A stretch of 49,411 bases of DNA from Acrasis kona. Taxonomy: Eukaryota; Heterolobosea; Eutetramitea; Acrasida; Acrasidae. Positions 1-8,640 of the stretch are shown here, in pieces. The stretch's first letter is position 1. Each line of letters begins with the position of its first letter. The stretch is from contig JAOPGA020001042.1 in NCBI GenBank assembly GCA_026419775.2, positions 1 to 49,411 of the forward strand, given 5' to 3'. The notes under the pieces were generated by a model. That model ran no database searches, had not been told where the DNA came from, and was given only the letters and a program-made list of their open reading frames with translations. The translations under genes and the position numbers were made by a program.

Positions 1-600
1 CTCACAGATGGAGGTAGGATAATCGAATCTGTCATTGGAACCCATTCATTCCATACAACTCACTTTGAAGCTTTTCACAAGTCTTACCCTGACGCAGACT
101 ACTACGGAACCCCAAGGCATCTAAAAAATATAAAGAAAATAGATTGGAAAGGTGATTTATCCGATCCATCCACAAGGAGAAAATGGAACCCTGATGTAGA
201 GATCCGTATAACAGAGGGATCAGAGTTCATTAACCCATATCCATCCAATCGCTTAAGTAGTGCGTGGGTCTTCCACAAGCCATCAAAGACAATTCACATT
301 AATGACACCGTAATGTACGCTGAAGATCCTGGCTTCCTCTTCAGGATGATCGGAGTCAAGAAGCAAAAGATGACAATCCATCCTTCAATACATGGATACG
401 GCTTAAAGGACCATCCCGAAGCTCCATTTGAATTTCGTGACTTTGTAAACAAGGCCATTATAGACTGGGATTTCGACAACATGGTAATGGCACACGTTGA
501 TAACAAGCTTGGTGGAGCGAAAGAACTTTTAAAAGAAACAGTAGAAGAATATGAACCAGTATTCAAAAGGTTACATACTATAAAAAAAATGATACAGTAG
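1..600 (+). CDS. Metallo-beta-lactamase-fold protein (DUF4336-like), 3' part
   Basis: The reading frame is open from the first base to the TAG at 598-600, giving the last 199 residues of a protein whose start lies outside the window. The visible part opens with a 'GTHSFHTTHFEAFHKSYP' segment followed by 'YYGTPRH'. These resemble the His-rich loop and the 'pyg-p' strand of DUF4336/metallo-beta-lactamase-fold proteins. A later 'WVFHKPSKTIHINDTVMY' resembles the strand where such proteins place an Asp metal ligand ('F-H-x-xS-xTL-x-x-D'). The classic HxHxDH motif is not in this part. A hydrolase-like fold is inferred; the substrate is unknown. No intron is evident. The gene converges on TMEM181, whose stop is 90 nt downstream. 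Confidence 0.6.
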   Translation, partial: LTDGGRIIESVIGTHSFHTTHFEAFHKSYPDADYYGTPRHLKNIKKIDWKGDLSDPSTRRKWNPDVEIRITEGSEFINPYPSNRLSSAWVFHKPSKTIHINDTVMYAEDPGFLFRMIGVKKQKMTIHPSIHGYGLKDHPEAPFEFRDFVNKAIIDWDFDNMVMAHVDNKLGGAKELLKETVEEYEPVFKRLHTIKKMIQ

Positions 601-607
601 AAAACCA

Positions 608-613
608 AATAAA
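608..613 (+). terminator. Poly(A) signal of the partial metallo-beta-lactamase-like gene
   Basis: A canonical AATAAA lies 7 nt after the TAG stop. This close spacing is typical of other genes in the window. Confidence 0.5.
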
Positions 614-690
614 ACATTATTAACGAGATTAGAGTTCGATGTATAATTGTTGTATAAAAAGCTGAAAACTTTAATAAAACAAGTGTATCT

Positions 691-2195
691 TTAATCATCC
701 TCTACACCTACAAGTGGAACATCGCTCATGTCCCTAACAGTTTCAGGTTGGTTGCTTGCAAGGAAAACCAAAGATAACAAGCACACATACATGTTAAAAA
801 TAGATTGAAAAGATAAATATATCATTGCTTGAGTTAACAAGTGAAGAGTCTTCAAAGCCAACAATGTAATCGTCGACGCAACAACAACCAATATAGTCAT
901 ACCCCAAACAATCTTGAACCTTCCAGTAAACTTCACAGGCAGCATGTCATAGAGTCCAAAAGTCCTCAATACATAGTAACCCAACATTAATAGATAAATT
1001 ATAGTAAGAGTGACGGATGATGCCTGAATGTAGGAAAATTCTTGAAAGTCATCTTTGTAAGAGTAGGTTGGATCCTGGATGTTTCTTTCGGTTGCATAAG
1101 TGAATGAGAACATGGACATGATCCATAACAAAAGTATAACAGCTACTTTAGGAACATAATAAAATGCGAATGATCTATCTTTTGGTTGTACATAAAGTCC
1201 GTGTGTAAAGAACAATAGCCATAACATCATTAGCAAAATGAATGAAACTCTTAGTGTAATGTTTAAAATTGTAAAAAACTCCGTTGAGGCATAGTATTGA
1301 AGAATGTAGAATGGATCTATAAAGCGTTTAATACGTGTGACCAACTATTACTTACTGTTAAATGCGACCAGTCCTGCCAACAGGACGGCAACCCATCTTT
1401 GTTCATCATGCCAACAGTTAAAGTGTTGTCTCATCCTGTTGACCAATACGAATAAAATCAAAAATGATAATGAAATTGCAAGGAATAGATATCTGGTTGT
1501 GATCTCTAACAATGAATGACTTTGGCTAATGTAAGAAAACTGCAATGTTAAAAATGTAATTGTGATGATGTGTTGTTACTAATAAATCGAACTTTGGCTC
1601 AAACAAGTCAATTACAGATTGTGGGTTATCAACAAATTCCAAGTTGATAAGAGAATCAGCCATTTTTATCCAAGGTTCTTTAAATAACAAAGATGCGTCG
1701 CAGACCTAAAAAGATTAATGAACGAAATGTTTTTTTAAAAACCTTTTCATTGAGTTGGTTGCAAACAATTTTTCTGCTTTTTGCGGTTTCATACTCGCCG
1801 GTTTGTCCAGATGTGTACGTTTTTGTCCTCAACATTAAATTGGTTGTAAACCCTGTTTGCGACACAATATCTTTACGTGGAATCATAACCAAGCTGAAGG
1901 AGATTTCCTGATTAAGTGTCGATAAATCTTCGATTGAAACTTCAATGGTTTTCTTTCCAGAAAAGACCTCCGAAAATTCTTTTCTGGTTTCATAACTTTG
2001 TGTTATTGTCACTCTAGTAAATGTAACAACGCAACCCACTGTTGATTGAACTCACTTTTCATACATGTCTGGATAAAAGCTCGATACTGATGCGATTACT
2101 CCAACAACCCCCATGAACACTACAAATAATGCAATCAAGAAAGGTATCGGAATACTCTCCAGGAGGAGCTTGTTGCGCTGGCCTGGTACTGCCAT
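691..2195 (-). CDS. TMEM181: TMEM181-like seven-transmembrane protein
   Basis: Five exons join in phase: 2195-2056, 2013-1743, 1705-1580, 1539-1356 and 1316-691, giving 448 residues. The four introns are 37-42 nt. The protein starts with a signal-anchor helix (residues about 17-40, 'IPIPFLIALFVVFMGVVGVI'). A lumenal beta-rich part follows, then a block of about seven hydrophobic helices in the C-terminal half. Family-typical segments include 'LFSYISQSHSLLEI', 'EQRWVAVLLAGLVAFN', 'FYYVPKVAVILLLW' and 'IQDPTYSYKDDFQEF', which line up with animal TMEM181 (GOLD/Wntless-like 7TM family). It probably sits in the plasma or secretory membranes; its ligand is unknown. It is divergent from STOML2, with 174 bp between start codons. 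Confidence 0.85.
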
Positions 2196-2369
2196 TGTCA
2201 AGTTGGTTGTCTAGTGTTACAAAAAGAAATACATGGACCAGTTATTTCTAATGACAGCTTACTTCTATCTACTAATCTATTACTTTGTGCTATGCCTTTA
2301 TAGATCATATCTTTCTTTATATTCAATCTTTCTCTTCCGAAACTTCAAGTCAACTTCTTATCGAAACAA
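2196..2369. promoter_or_regulatory. Shared divergent promoter region, TMEM181/STOML2
   Basis: This is the only sequence between two outward-facing start codons, so it must hold both 5' UTRs and both core promoters. It is T-rich on the + strand. No specific element was recognised. Confidence 0.4.
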
Positions 2370-3470
2370 ATGTTTAGAACACTCTCGATCTGTGCCATCA
2401 AAGGTTTTAGACCACTACAGAGGCCCCTGCTGAAAGCATTTTCGCCCGTGAGATTCTACTCTCAGAGAAATATTGATGATTCGTCCAGTACTCTACAAAA
2501 TCTGAAGGCAAGTAAAGCAAACACTTTGGTGAACATAGTTCCTCAAGGAGAGTTGTGGGTTGTTGAGAGACTTGGAAAATACTTGAAAACTTTAACTAGT
2601 GGAGTGCACATTCTCATACCCGTTATTGATTCGATAAGGTACCGCTACACAACCAAGGAGGTTGCATTTAATGTTACAAATCAAACTGCGATCACCAAAG
2701 ATAATGTACAAGTAAATATTGATGGTGTGGTGTACTTTAAGGTTGAGGATCCATATCTAGCTTCGTACAATGTCCAAGATTATTACTACGCCATTAGCAA
2801 CCTGGCACAAACCACCATGAGAGCAGAGATCGGCAAAATTGTTTTGGATACTTTATTCGCAGAACGTCAGAATCTCAACAATTCCATTGTTGTTGGAATT
2901 GAGGGAATTGCAAACGGTTGGGGAATCAGCATCAAGAGATACGAAATCATGGACATCAACATGCCTCCATTAATTAGACAGGCCATGGAGCTTGAAGCTG
3001 AGGCCGAACGCAAGAAACGTAAATCCGTTTTGGACTCTGAAGCAAGTAGGATAAGTGCAGAGATTGTTGCACAAGGACAAAAAACTGCAGTCACACTCAG
3101 ATCAGAAGCAAACATGATTGAGGCCATGAACAATGCCAGAGGAGAAGCCTTCACCACACATATAAAAGCACAAGCACAAGCAGAAGCGCTCCGTAAAGTA
3201 TCGACAGCAATCATTGAAAACGGAGGACAAAGCGCCGTATCTTATCAAGTTGCCGAAAAATACATTGAAAGTTTTGGATTATTAGCACAACGCGGCAACA
3301 CTGTCATCATTCCCGCTAACGTGAATGACACGGTCGGCATGGTCACGCAAGCAATGACCGTCTTTGACAAGTTGAGAAGTGCACAAGAAAACAACAAGGA
3401 CATCACTTCCAGTCAAGCACAAGAAAAATTAAACGAAATAACACAAGCACGCAACAATCAAGTACAATAA
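2370..3470 (+). CDS. STOML2: Stomatin-like protein 2, mitochondrial (SPFH domain)
   Basis: A single exon encodes 366 residues, close to animal STOML2 (about 356). The first 35 residues are rich in Arg, Ser and hydrophobics and have no acidic residue ('FRTLSICAIKGFRPLQRPLL'), as expected of a mitochondrial presequence. The SPFH domain runs from about residue 50 ('VPQGELWVVERLGKY') to 220, with the signature 'SGVHILIPVID' and 'RAEIGKIVLDTLFAERQNLN'. It is followed by the Ala/Glu-rich helical part 'AQAQAEALRKVSTAI' and a family C-terminal block near 'GNTVIIPANVND'. Known family members scaffold prohibitin and cardiolipin-rich domains of the inner mitochondrial membrane. The stop codon lies 9 nt from the stop of the convergent arrestin-MORN gene. 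Confidence 0.95.
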   Translation: MFRTLSICAIKGFRPLQRPLLKAFSPVRFYSQRNIDDSSSTLQNLKASKANTLVNIVPQGELWVVERLGKYLKTLTSGVHILIPVIDSIRYRYTTKEVAFNVTNQTAITKDNVQVNIDGVVYFKVEDPYLASYNVQDYYYAISNLAQTTMRAEIGKIVLDTLFAERQNLNNSIVVGIEGIANGWGISIKRYEIMDINMPPLIRQAMELEAEAERKKRKSVLDSEASRISAEIVAQGQKTAVTLRSEANMIEAMNNARGEAFTTHIKAQAQAEALRKVSTAIIENGGQSAVSYQVAEKYIESFGLLAQRGNTVIIPANVNDTVGMVTQAMTVFDKLRSAQENNKDITSSQAQEKLNEITQARNNQVQ

Positions 3471-3471
3471 A
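3466..3471 (+). terminator. Poly(A) signal overlapping the STOML2 stop codon
   Basis: The TAA stop at 3468-3470 is the middle of an AATAAA hexamer. The 3' UTR must therefore run into the opposite gene. Confidence 0.45.
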
Positions 3472-3479
3472 AAAACACT

Positions 3480-6400
3480 TTATGCAACTCTCTTCTTCAT
3501 GACCAACTTTCCGTTCACCCAATTCTCTGCATATCTCACTCTATCGCTAGTCTCTAATATTCCAGGTCCATCCTTTTGTCCCTGCACCCACCTTCCTCTA
3601 TAAAAACCTCCGCCATTAAAGTGATAAACTCCCTTTCCATGCTTCTTGTTGTTCAACCAATACCCTTCGTACAAGTCGCTGTTATTATAACGATAGATTC
3701 CATGACCCTCCTTGACGTCGTTGGCCATACTTCCATCGTACACTCCGTTAATAAATGTAATTTTCGCATTTCCATGTTTTCTGTCTCTGTGCCAATCTCC
3801 TTCGTAAATCGTGACGCGATCTCCATAACTCAACACTCCTCTTCCGTGTCTCAATCCCTGCGAAAAAACGCCAATGTAAGTGCTTCCATCTTTGAATCGG
3901 TATTCTCCAATTCCCTCCGGTAATCCCCTGCTCCATTGTCCCTCGTATTGTTCTCCGTTCGTATAGGCAATTAATCCTCTTCCGTTCTTTTGATCGTCGA
4001 TCCATTCTCCATCGTAAACGTATGCTTGTGTTTGATAAGTTCCCCATCCATGCCTATCGTCATCCAACCAATCGCCCTTGTAGACGCTTCCATCTGCGTA
4101 TTCCATGTAACCTCTTCCATGTCTGCATCCATTCAGGAATGGTCCTTCGTAATTGTTACCGTTGGCGTATCTAAAAGTTCCATTTCCCGTAAAGTTTCCA
4201 TTCTTTTCTCCATTGTCTCTGATTAGTCTTCTGCGGTTTGGACTGGAAGGTGATTGGACTGATGTCGTGACGTCATCTGTTTGTTGTTGCATGTGATGTT
4301 TGGCGGGCGATGGCATTTGTGGCGACGTGAAAATGTTGGATTGATGTTGGTGGTGGTGATCTTGTCTTGGAGGTGTTTGTGAAATGTTGGATTGATGTTG
4401 ATGATGATTGTGTTCCTTATGATGTTCTTGAGACGAGGCGATTGGTTGATGATTTGTATTGTCTTCAATGGTGACTGATTGTAAATTCTCTTCCAATGAT
4501 GTATTTTGATCATGATGATGGTGTTCATGTATGTTATTTTGTGATGCATCTATTGATTGTCTTCTACTTCCTCTTTGACTTTGTGCTCTACTTGCTGATC
4601 TACTTTGAACTCTACTTGGTACTTTGCTTGAATTCTTACTTGTCGTCGATGATGTTTTTAATGACGGTGTTTTGGAGCTGACTGCATGTGAGGTCTCATC
4701 AATTGGTTCTTGTGATGTATAATGTTGTTCGTTATGTATGGTGGTTGCATCGATTGATTGGCGCCTGCTACTCTTTTTTGAACTGGGTCCACGGGAATTG
4801 ACGAGGCTTGTTGATTTGGATTGATGTAATGGATCTATTGTGATGTGGGAGTCATAATGAAAGTCATCTTCGTAGTAATCATCTTGGTTGATTGGGCTCA
4901 AATTGGACTCTGGTTGACCTGCTCTGACGGGCGAGATGTATGTAGTTGGAGGGATGGACATGAGGTTTTCACCACCGGTCACAATACCGCTGCTTGCAAT
5001 GTTGTTGATCATGTTTTGTAATTGATCAATTTTAATTGTGTTGCGATCAATTTTTTGTTCAATTGATGCTAATTGGTCTTGATGTACGGAGAGGACGTCA
5101 GAACGGCTTGGAGAGGAATATTGGTTAACAACCTCATGTGAACGGTTGTTGGATCCATCCAACAATTGATCATCTTCAACTTCGTGTCCATCTATGTCTA
5201 AAACTTGCTCTTGGTTTTCATCATGTTCGTGATGTGCATGAGGTCTTATGGACGCACTGTGTGTATGTGGTGATTGATAAGTAGTTTTTTGTATGGATTG
5301 AGAAGGACTGTATTTTGCTGGTGATGGCTTCTTTTCTAGAGAATTGGCATCTATCGACTGACGCCTGCTACTTGCCTTTGAAGATGATTGCGCAGACTGT
5401 TGGGAATGTTGATGTGACTCCTTGTTGATGACTGTCTGGTTTTCATGTTTCTTTTGTGGAGAGGTGGCATCAATTGATTGACGCCTACTACTTGCTTTTG
5501 AAGATGATTGCGAAGATTGTTGTAATCGAACAGGAGTTTGATGTCCGGACGAGGTTTGGGTTTGGACGGAATGAAGAGTGGATTGATGGTGCGCTTGATG
5601 GCTAGACGGAGTAGAATGAGATGGAGTAGAATGGGAAGGGTTATGTACTTGTACGGGTGTATGGGGTGCGGATGAATGTGACTGCACGTGAGTGTAATGT
5701 GTACTAGGACTTCTATAAATTTGAGCGTTTGAGGTGTGATGTGGTGATGACATTAGTCTTGCTTGATGGGCATAAACATGCTCATGAGTGTAGGCATTTC
5801 CATTACCGCTACCCAGTAATGTTAGAGAAGGTGTTTTTGGCGGAGTTCTATCACTTCGCGGAGTATTCATTTGTGAGGATCCTCTTGGAGTTTTTCTCTG
5901 GTTAGGAGATTGATCTCCTTTTGGATTGTCGGTCATGCGAGTTGGTGTAGTGAGATGAGATGAGACTTGCATCATGCGTTCGTGGTAAGGACTACTTGTA
6001 TAAATACTGTGAATGAGATCCTTGTGTATGGGAGATTCATAAGAAGATGATGATCTATTAATTTTTCTCGGTGATTCTTGGTGTATGACTGTGTAGTGAT
6101 CTCTCATATCAGCTCTGTCAATATAATTGTAATGGGGTTGGTCGTAGTGAACCTGGCTGTTACGAGACTGCTCTCGGTAAATCTGCTCTTGACGGTGATC
6201 ATGGTGTTGCTGTTGTTGCTGTTGTTGTTCTAGACGATGCTCGTGATGCGATTGTTCATATCGGGGCTGGTCATTATGTAATTGTTCGTAGTGAGGTGAA
6301 TCATCGTAATTTGGTTCTTGTAAATGTTGGTAATCATAGTTGAATTTTTTGTTTTCAACTAAGGTGCTTGCATTTCTCGGTCTTTGAATTTGGGTCTCAT

Positions 6401-7760
6401 CTAAAGCATATCTAGTGGTGGTTGTTCTCACAGCAGGGGACTTGGGAATGGTCTGTCCTCTCTTCTTGGTTTGTATGACTGTTTCCGTCTCTGGGTCATA
6501 AAGCTCTTGTTGCCATCCCTCTGATTCAGGAATTTGAATTGAAGTACTTTCTTGGACAGATGTTCCAACGACTTGTAGTGATTGGTCGGAATCAATCAAA
6601 TTATCATCTTCAACCGACTGCTTTTGATTTCTGTGTCTAGGAGACGGTCCTATTGTTGGTCTGTAAGTACCCTTCGAGATCACAATTGGTATTGCTACTT
6701 TTAATTGCTGTTGGGTGTTGGTTGAATCATTAGTAATATCAACCACATATCTGATACTTATGAGCTTCAATCCAACGTGAGCATGCTGCTGTTGAGTAAT
6801 TGTTTCTACAAAAACTGCAGGAACTGGAATCGTAGCAACATCATCCAAAGTACCATTAGCACGTACTTCACCCAAGTTTGCAAACCCAACATCATTTCTT
6901 GTCTCGTTTAGTAATTTCTGATCATCACCCGAGCGCAATTGTACTATTTGAACCAATCTGCAGGTAACGGCAGATATAGCGTGGTTGCTTTCGTTATTAA
7001 CGTTTACGTGAACATAAATGTAGTCACCGGGTAAAAGGAAATTACTGTCCACTCTAGCGTTCATCCACACTAAACCATTGGTATTGCTACCAGATCTTGA
7101 CTCGCTGTTTGCAATGAGATCAGCTAACAATGGAGACTCTTCAGCGGAGTAGATGGAACCTGTTATATTGATGGGTACCTCGTAATGTAGATAGTCTTGC
7201 TGCTCCAAATAACCATTTGAGTAATAATCTCCACTAGGAGAAGAGGGGGACGTGAGAAGATTGAGGTCTCCTGTGAAGGGAACCAAAGCTGCTACGAACC
7301 TGTACGATATCGACGCAAGTTTTTTATCGTGATAATAAGTTGGAGGAAGGCTTCTTGGAAGAACAATTTGGAACGGAATGCGATGAATGCCAGGTTTGAG
7401 AGTTGGAAAATCTGCAGCTGTCTTCTTTTTTGGCGTTTCATACTCGCTCGTATGCTTTGTATTACTCTCAAGGTCGAGTCTAACGGTGCGTCTTATAAAT
7501 TGTCTAACCTCGGTAGAGTCTTCATCAACATCGGTCCTCTCAAATCCTAAAAATGATGCTGAGAGCTTTCCCAATGTTATTGGTCGGACGATGCGGATTT
7601 GTAGATGCCCGCTTATCGTATCGCCAGCGTGATAGTCCTTTGACTGTCCTAACACTGCGTTTAAATTGTTAGCTTCGTTATCAACGGGTAGCATCTCGTT
7701 TTGTTGCTTCACTTGTCGCAATGTTACTACGGATTCTTCATTCTCCACCGAGGTATCCAT
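3480..7760 (-). CDS. Arrestin-like / MORN-repeat fusion protein with RRQS repeats
   Basis: A single uninterrupted frame encodes 1426 residues. Residues about 35-370 form an arrestin-like beta-sandwich pair: 'YHAGDTISGHLQIRI' for the N-domain, 'FQIVLPRSLPPTYYH' typical of alpha-arrestins, and 'NFLLPGDYIYVHVNVNNES' for the C-domain. Residues about 370-1180 are low complexity, rich in Gln, His and Ser, with a poly-Gln run near 6205-6230. This part contains four copies of SRRQSIDA-type repeats. Residues about 1190-1420 contain nine to ten MORN repeats of the form YEG-W--G--HG-G. Arrestins bind phosphorylated receptors and trafficking adaptors, and MORN arrays bind membranes or make rigid rods. 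A membrane or cytoskeletal scaffold is inferred. No catalytic domain is seen. Confidence 0.85.
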   Translation of the reverse strand: MDTSVENEESVVTLRQVKQQNEMLPVDNEANNLNAVLGQSKDYHAGDTISGHLQIRIVRPITLGKLSASFLGFERTDVDEDSTEVRQFIRRTVRLDLESNTKHTSEYETPKKKTAADFPTLKPGIHRIPFQIVLPRSLPPTYYHDKKLASISYRFVAALVPFTGDLNLLTSPSSPSGDYYSNGYLEQQDYLHYEVPINITGSIYSAEESPLLADLIANSESRSGSNTNGLVWMNARVDSNFLLPGDYIYVHVNVNNESNHAISAVTCRLVQIVQLRSGDDQKLLNETRNDVGFANLGEVRANGTLDDVATIPVPAVFVETITQQQHAHVGLKLISIRYVVDITNDSTNTQQQLKVAIPIVISKGTYRPTIGPSPRHRNQKQSVEDDNLIDSDQSLQVVGTSVQESTSIQIPESEGWQQELYDPETETVIQTKKRGQTIPKSPAVRTTTTRYALDETQIQRPRNASTLVENKKFNYDYQHLQEPNYDDSPHYEQLHNDQPRYEQSHHEHRLEQQQQQQQHHDHRQEQIYREQSRNSQVHYDQPHYNYIDRADMRDHYTVIHQESPRKINRSSSSYESPIHKDLIHSIYTSSPYHERMMQVSSHLTTPTRMTDNPKGDQSPNQRKTPRGSSQMNTPRSDRTPPKTPSLTLLGSGNGNAYTHEHVYAHQARLMSSPHHTSNAQIYRSPSTHYTHVQSHSSAPHTPVQVHNPSHSTPSHSTPSSHQAHHQSTLHSVQTQTSSGHQTPVRLQQSSQSSSKASSRRQSIDATSPQKKHENQTVINKESHQHSQQSAQSSSKASSRRQSIDANSLEKKPSPAKYSPSQSIQKTTYQSPHTHSASIRPHAHHEHDENQEQVLDIDGHEVEDDQLLDGSNNRSHEVVNQYSSPSRSDVLSVHQDQLASIEQKIDRNTIKIDQLQNMINNIASSGIVTGGENLMSIPPTTYISPVRAGQPESNLSPINQDDYYEDDFHYDSHITIDPLHQSKSTSLVNSRGPSSKKSSRRQSIDATTIHNEQHYTSQEPIDETSHAVSSKTPSLKTSSTTSKNSSKVPSRVQSRSASRAQSQRGSRRQSIDASQNNIHEHHHHDQNTSLEENLQSVTIEDNTNHQPIASSQEHHKEHNHHQHQSNISQTPPRQDHHHQHQSNIFTSPQMPSPAKHHMQQQTDDVTTSVQSPSSPNRRRLIRDNGEKNGNFTGNGTFRYANGNNYEGPFLNGCRHGRGYMEYADGSVYKGDWLDDDRHGWGTYQTQAYVYDGEWIDDQKNGRGLIAYTNGEQYEGQWSRGLPEGIGEYRFKDGSTYIGVFSQGLRHGRGVLSYGDRVTIYEGDWHRDRKHGNAKITFINGVYDGSMANDVKEGHGIYRYNNSDLYEGYWLNNKKHGKGVYHFNGGGFYRGRWVQGQKDGPGILETSDRVRYAENWVNGKLVMKKRVA
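5347..5521 (-). repeat. 120-bp-spaced coding repeat (SRRQSIDA units)
   Basis: Two near-identical stretches of about 55 bp begin at 5347 and 5467, exactly 120 bp apart, inside the arrestin-MORN gene. They encode SSSKASSRRQSIDA. Two weaker copies occur at about 4541-4570 and 4744-4775. The nearest pair shares most third positions, so that duplication is relatively recent. Confidence 0.75.
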
Positions 7761-7856
7761 ATTAATTACTCCACTTTATAGCGCCGTTTGGAGAGGGCTA
7801 TGAGACCGTTGTATGGTATTGTAAACCAGGAAGTAAATAGCGCGCAAAAAAATCGA

Positions 7857-7877
7857 TAGTTGGGTGCTGTATTGTAA
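7857..7877 (+). repeat. 21-bp direct repeat, copy 1
   Basis: The sequence begins TAGTTGGGTGCTG and ends ATTGTAA. It matches copy 2 at 8609-8629 at 20 of 21 positions. Here the TTGGGT at 7860-7865 is also mirrored by ACCCAA at 7881-7886, giving 6-bp inverted arms around a 15-nt loop. It lies about 80 bp upstream of the arrestin-MORN start codon. Confidence 0.7.
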
Positions 7878-8608
7878 GCTACCCAATATACACGACACAT
7901 TAAGGAGACAAGTAATTATGTCTGTAGACAATATGTGCTTCCTACTCTAGGTCTATTCCGATTATGTTGATCAGTGTGTGGGAGTGGCATTGATGAGCGA
8001 CATTGTAGGTTACTGGACACAATCAAAGAACACAAATTAATCCCTAAGCAAACAGAAGAGCGAAAGAGTAATTGTAAAATATACCCTACACCTTGTTCAG
8101 CATAACCGCCATATTTATTTGAAATGTCTTTTTCATGCGACCCCTTTTTTCCTCTAACGCATCTACATATCCTGCAATACCCGACACGAACATCTAATAT
8201 ACTTCAATGTCTTCTCTTTTGTCAATTGTCGGAAAACATCAGTGCCATTAAAGTTAAAAAGTTCCAGGAAGTCAGACGCGAGTTTCAAGTGTTCTACCTC
8301 TATTTGTTCACCTATACATGTGTTTGACTTCTCATGCGGCGGGACTTGGCATTAAGCCATATCGGATTATGCATTAGAGTCTCTGATAACTACGGTTCTT
8401 GAAAGTGGTTTCAACACAGAAGCATCCGAGAAGGATAAAGCTTTTGAAAAGATGTGTTGTGAAAGCCTTTGAAGGTGAAAACGCTTATGATGTGTCATGA
8501 ATAAATTTTACAATATTTGCAAGTGCATTTCTTTAATAATTTACTCGTAACATTGATGGCATACGTTAGTCGTCAACTATTATGTCTATACATCATTTAC
8601 AATATTTC

Positions 8609-8629
8609 TAGTTGGGTGCTGCATTGTAA
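8609..8629 (+). repeat. 21-bp direct repeat, copy 2
   Basis: This copy differs from 7857-7877 by one T/C change. It ends 11 bp before the TRAPPC13 start codon, so it may lie in the promoter or 5' UTR. Confidence 0.7.
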
Positions 8630-8640
8630 ATTGACACTTG

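Larger units (their letters stand above)
7761..8637. other. Intergenic region between arrestin-MORN and TRAPPC13
   Basis: About 880 bp lie between two divergent genes. I see no convincing coding frame; the longest (8124-8327, + strand) has no recognisable family and ends without support. It holds both promoters and a 21-bp direct repeat, one copy near each gene. Confidence 0.6.

Noticed and set aside
8124-8327. 67-codon + strand frame in the arrestin-MORN/TRAPPC13 gap
   Set aside because: It has no recognised domain and no splice partner; the length is expected by chance in AT-rich DNA.
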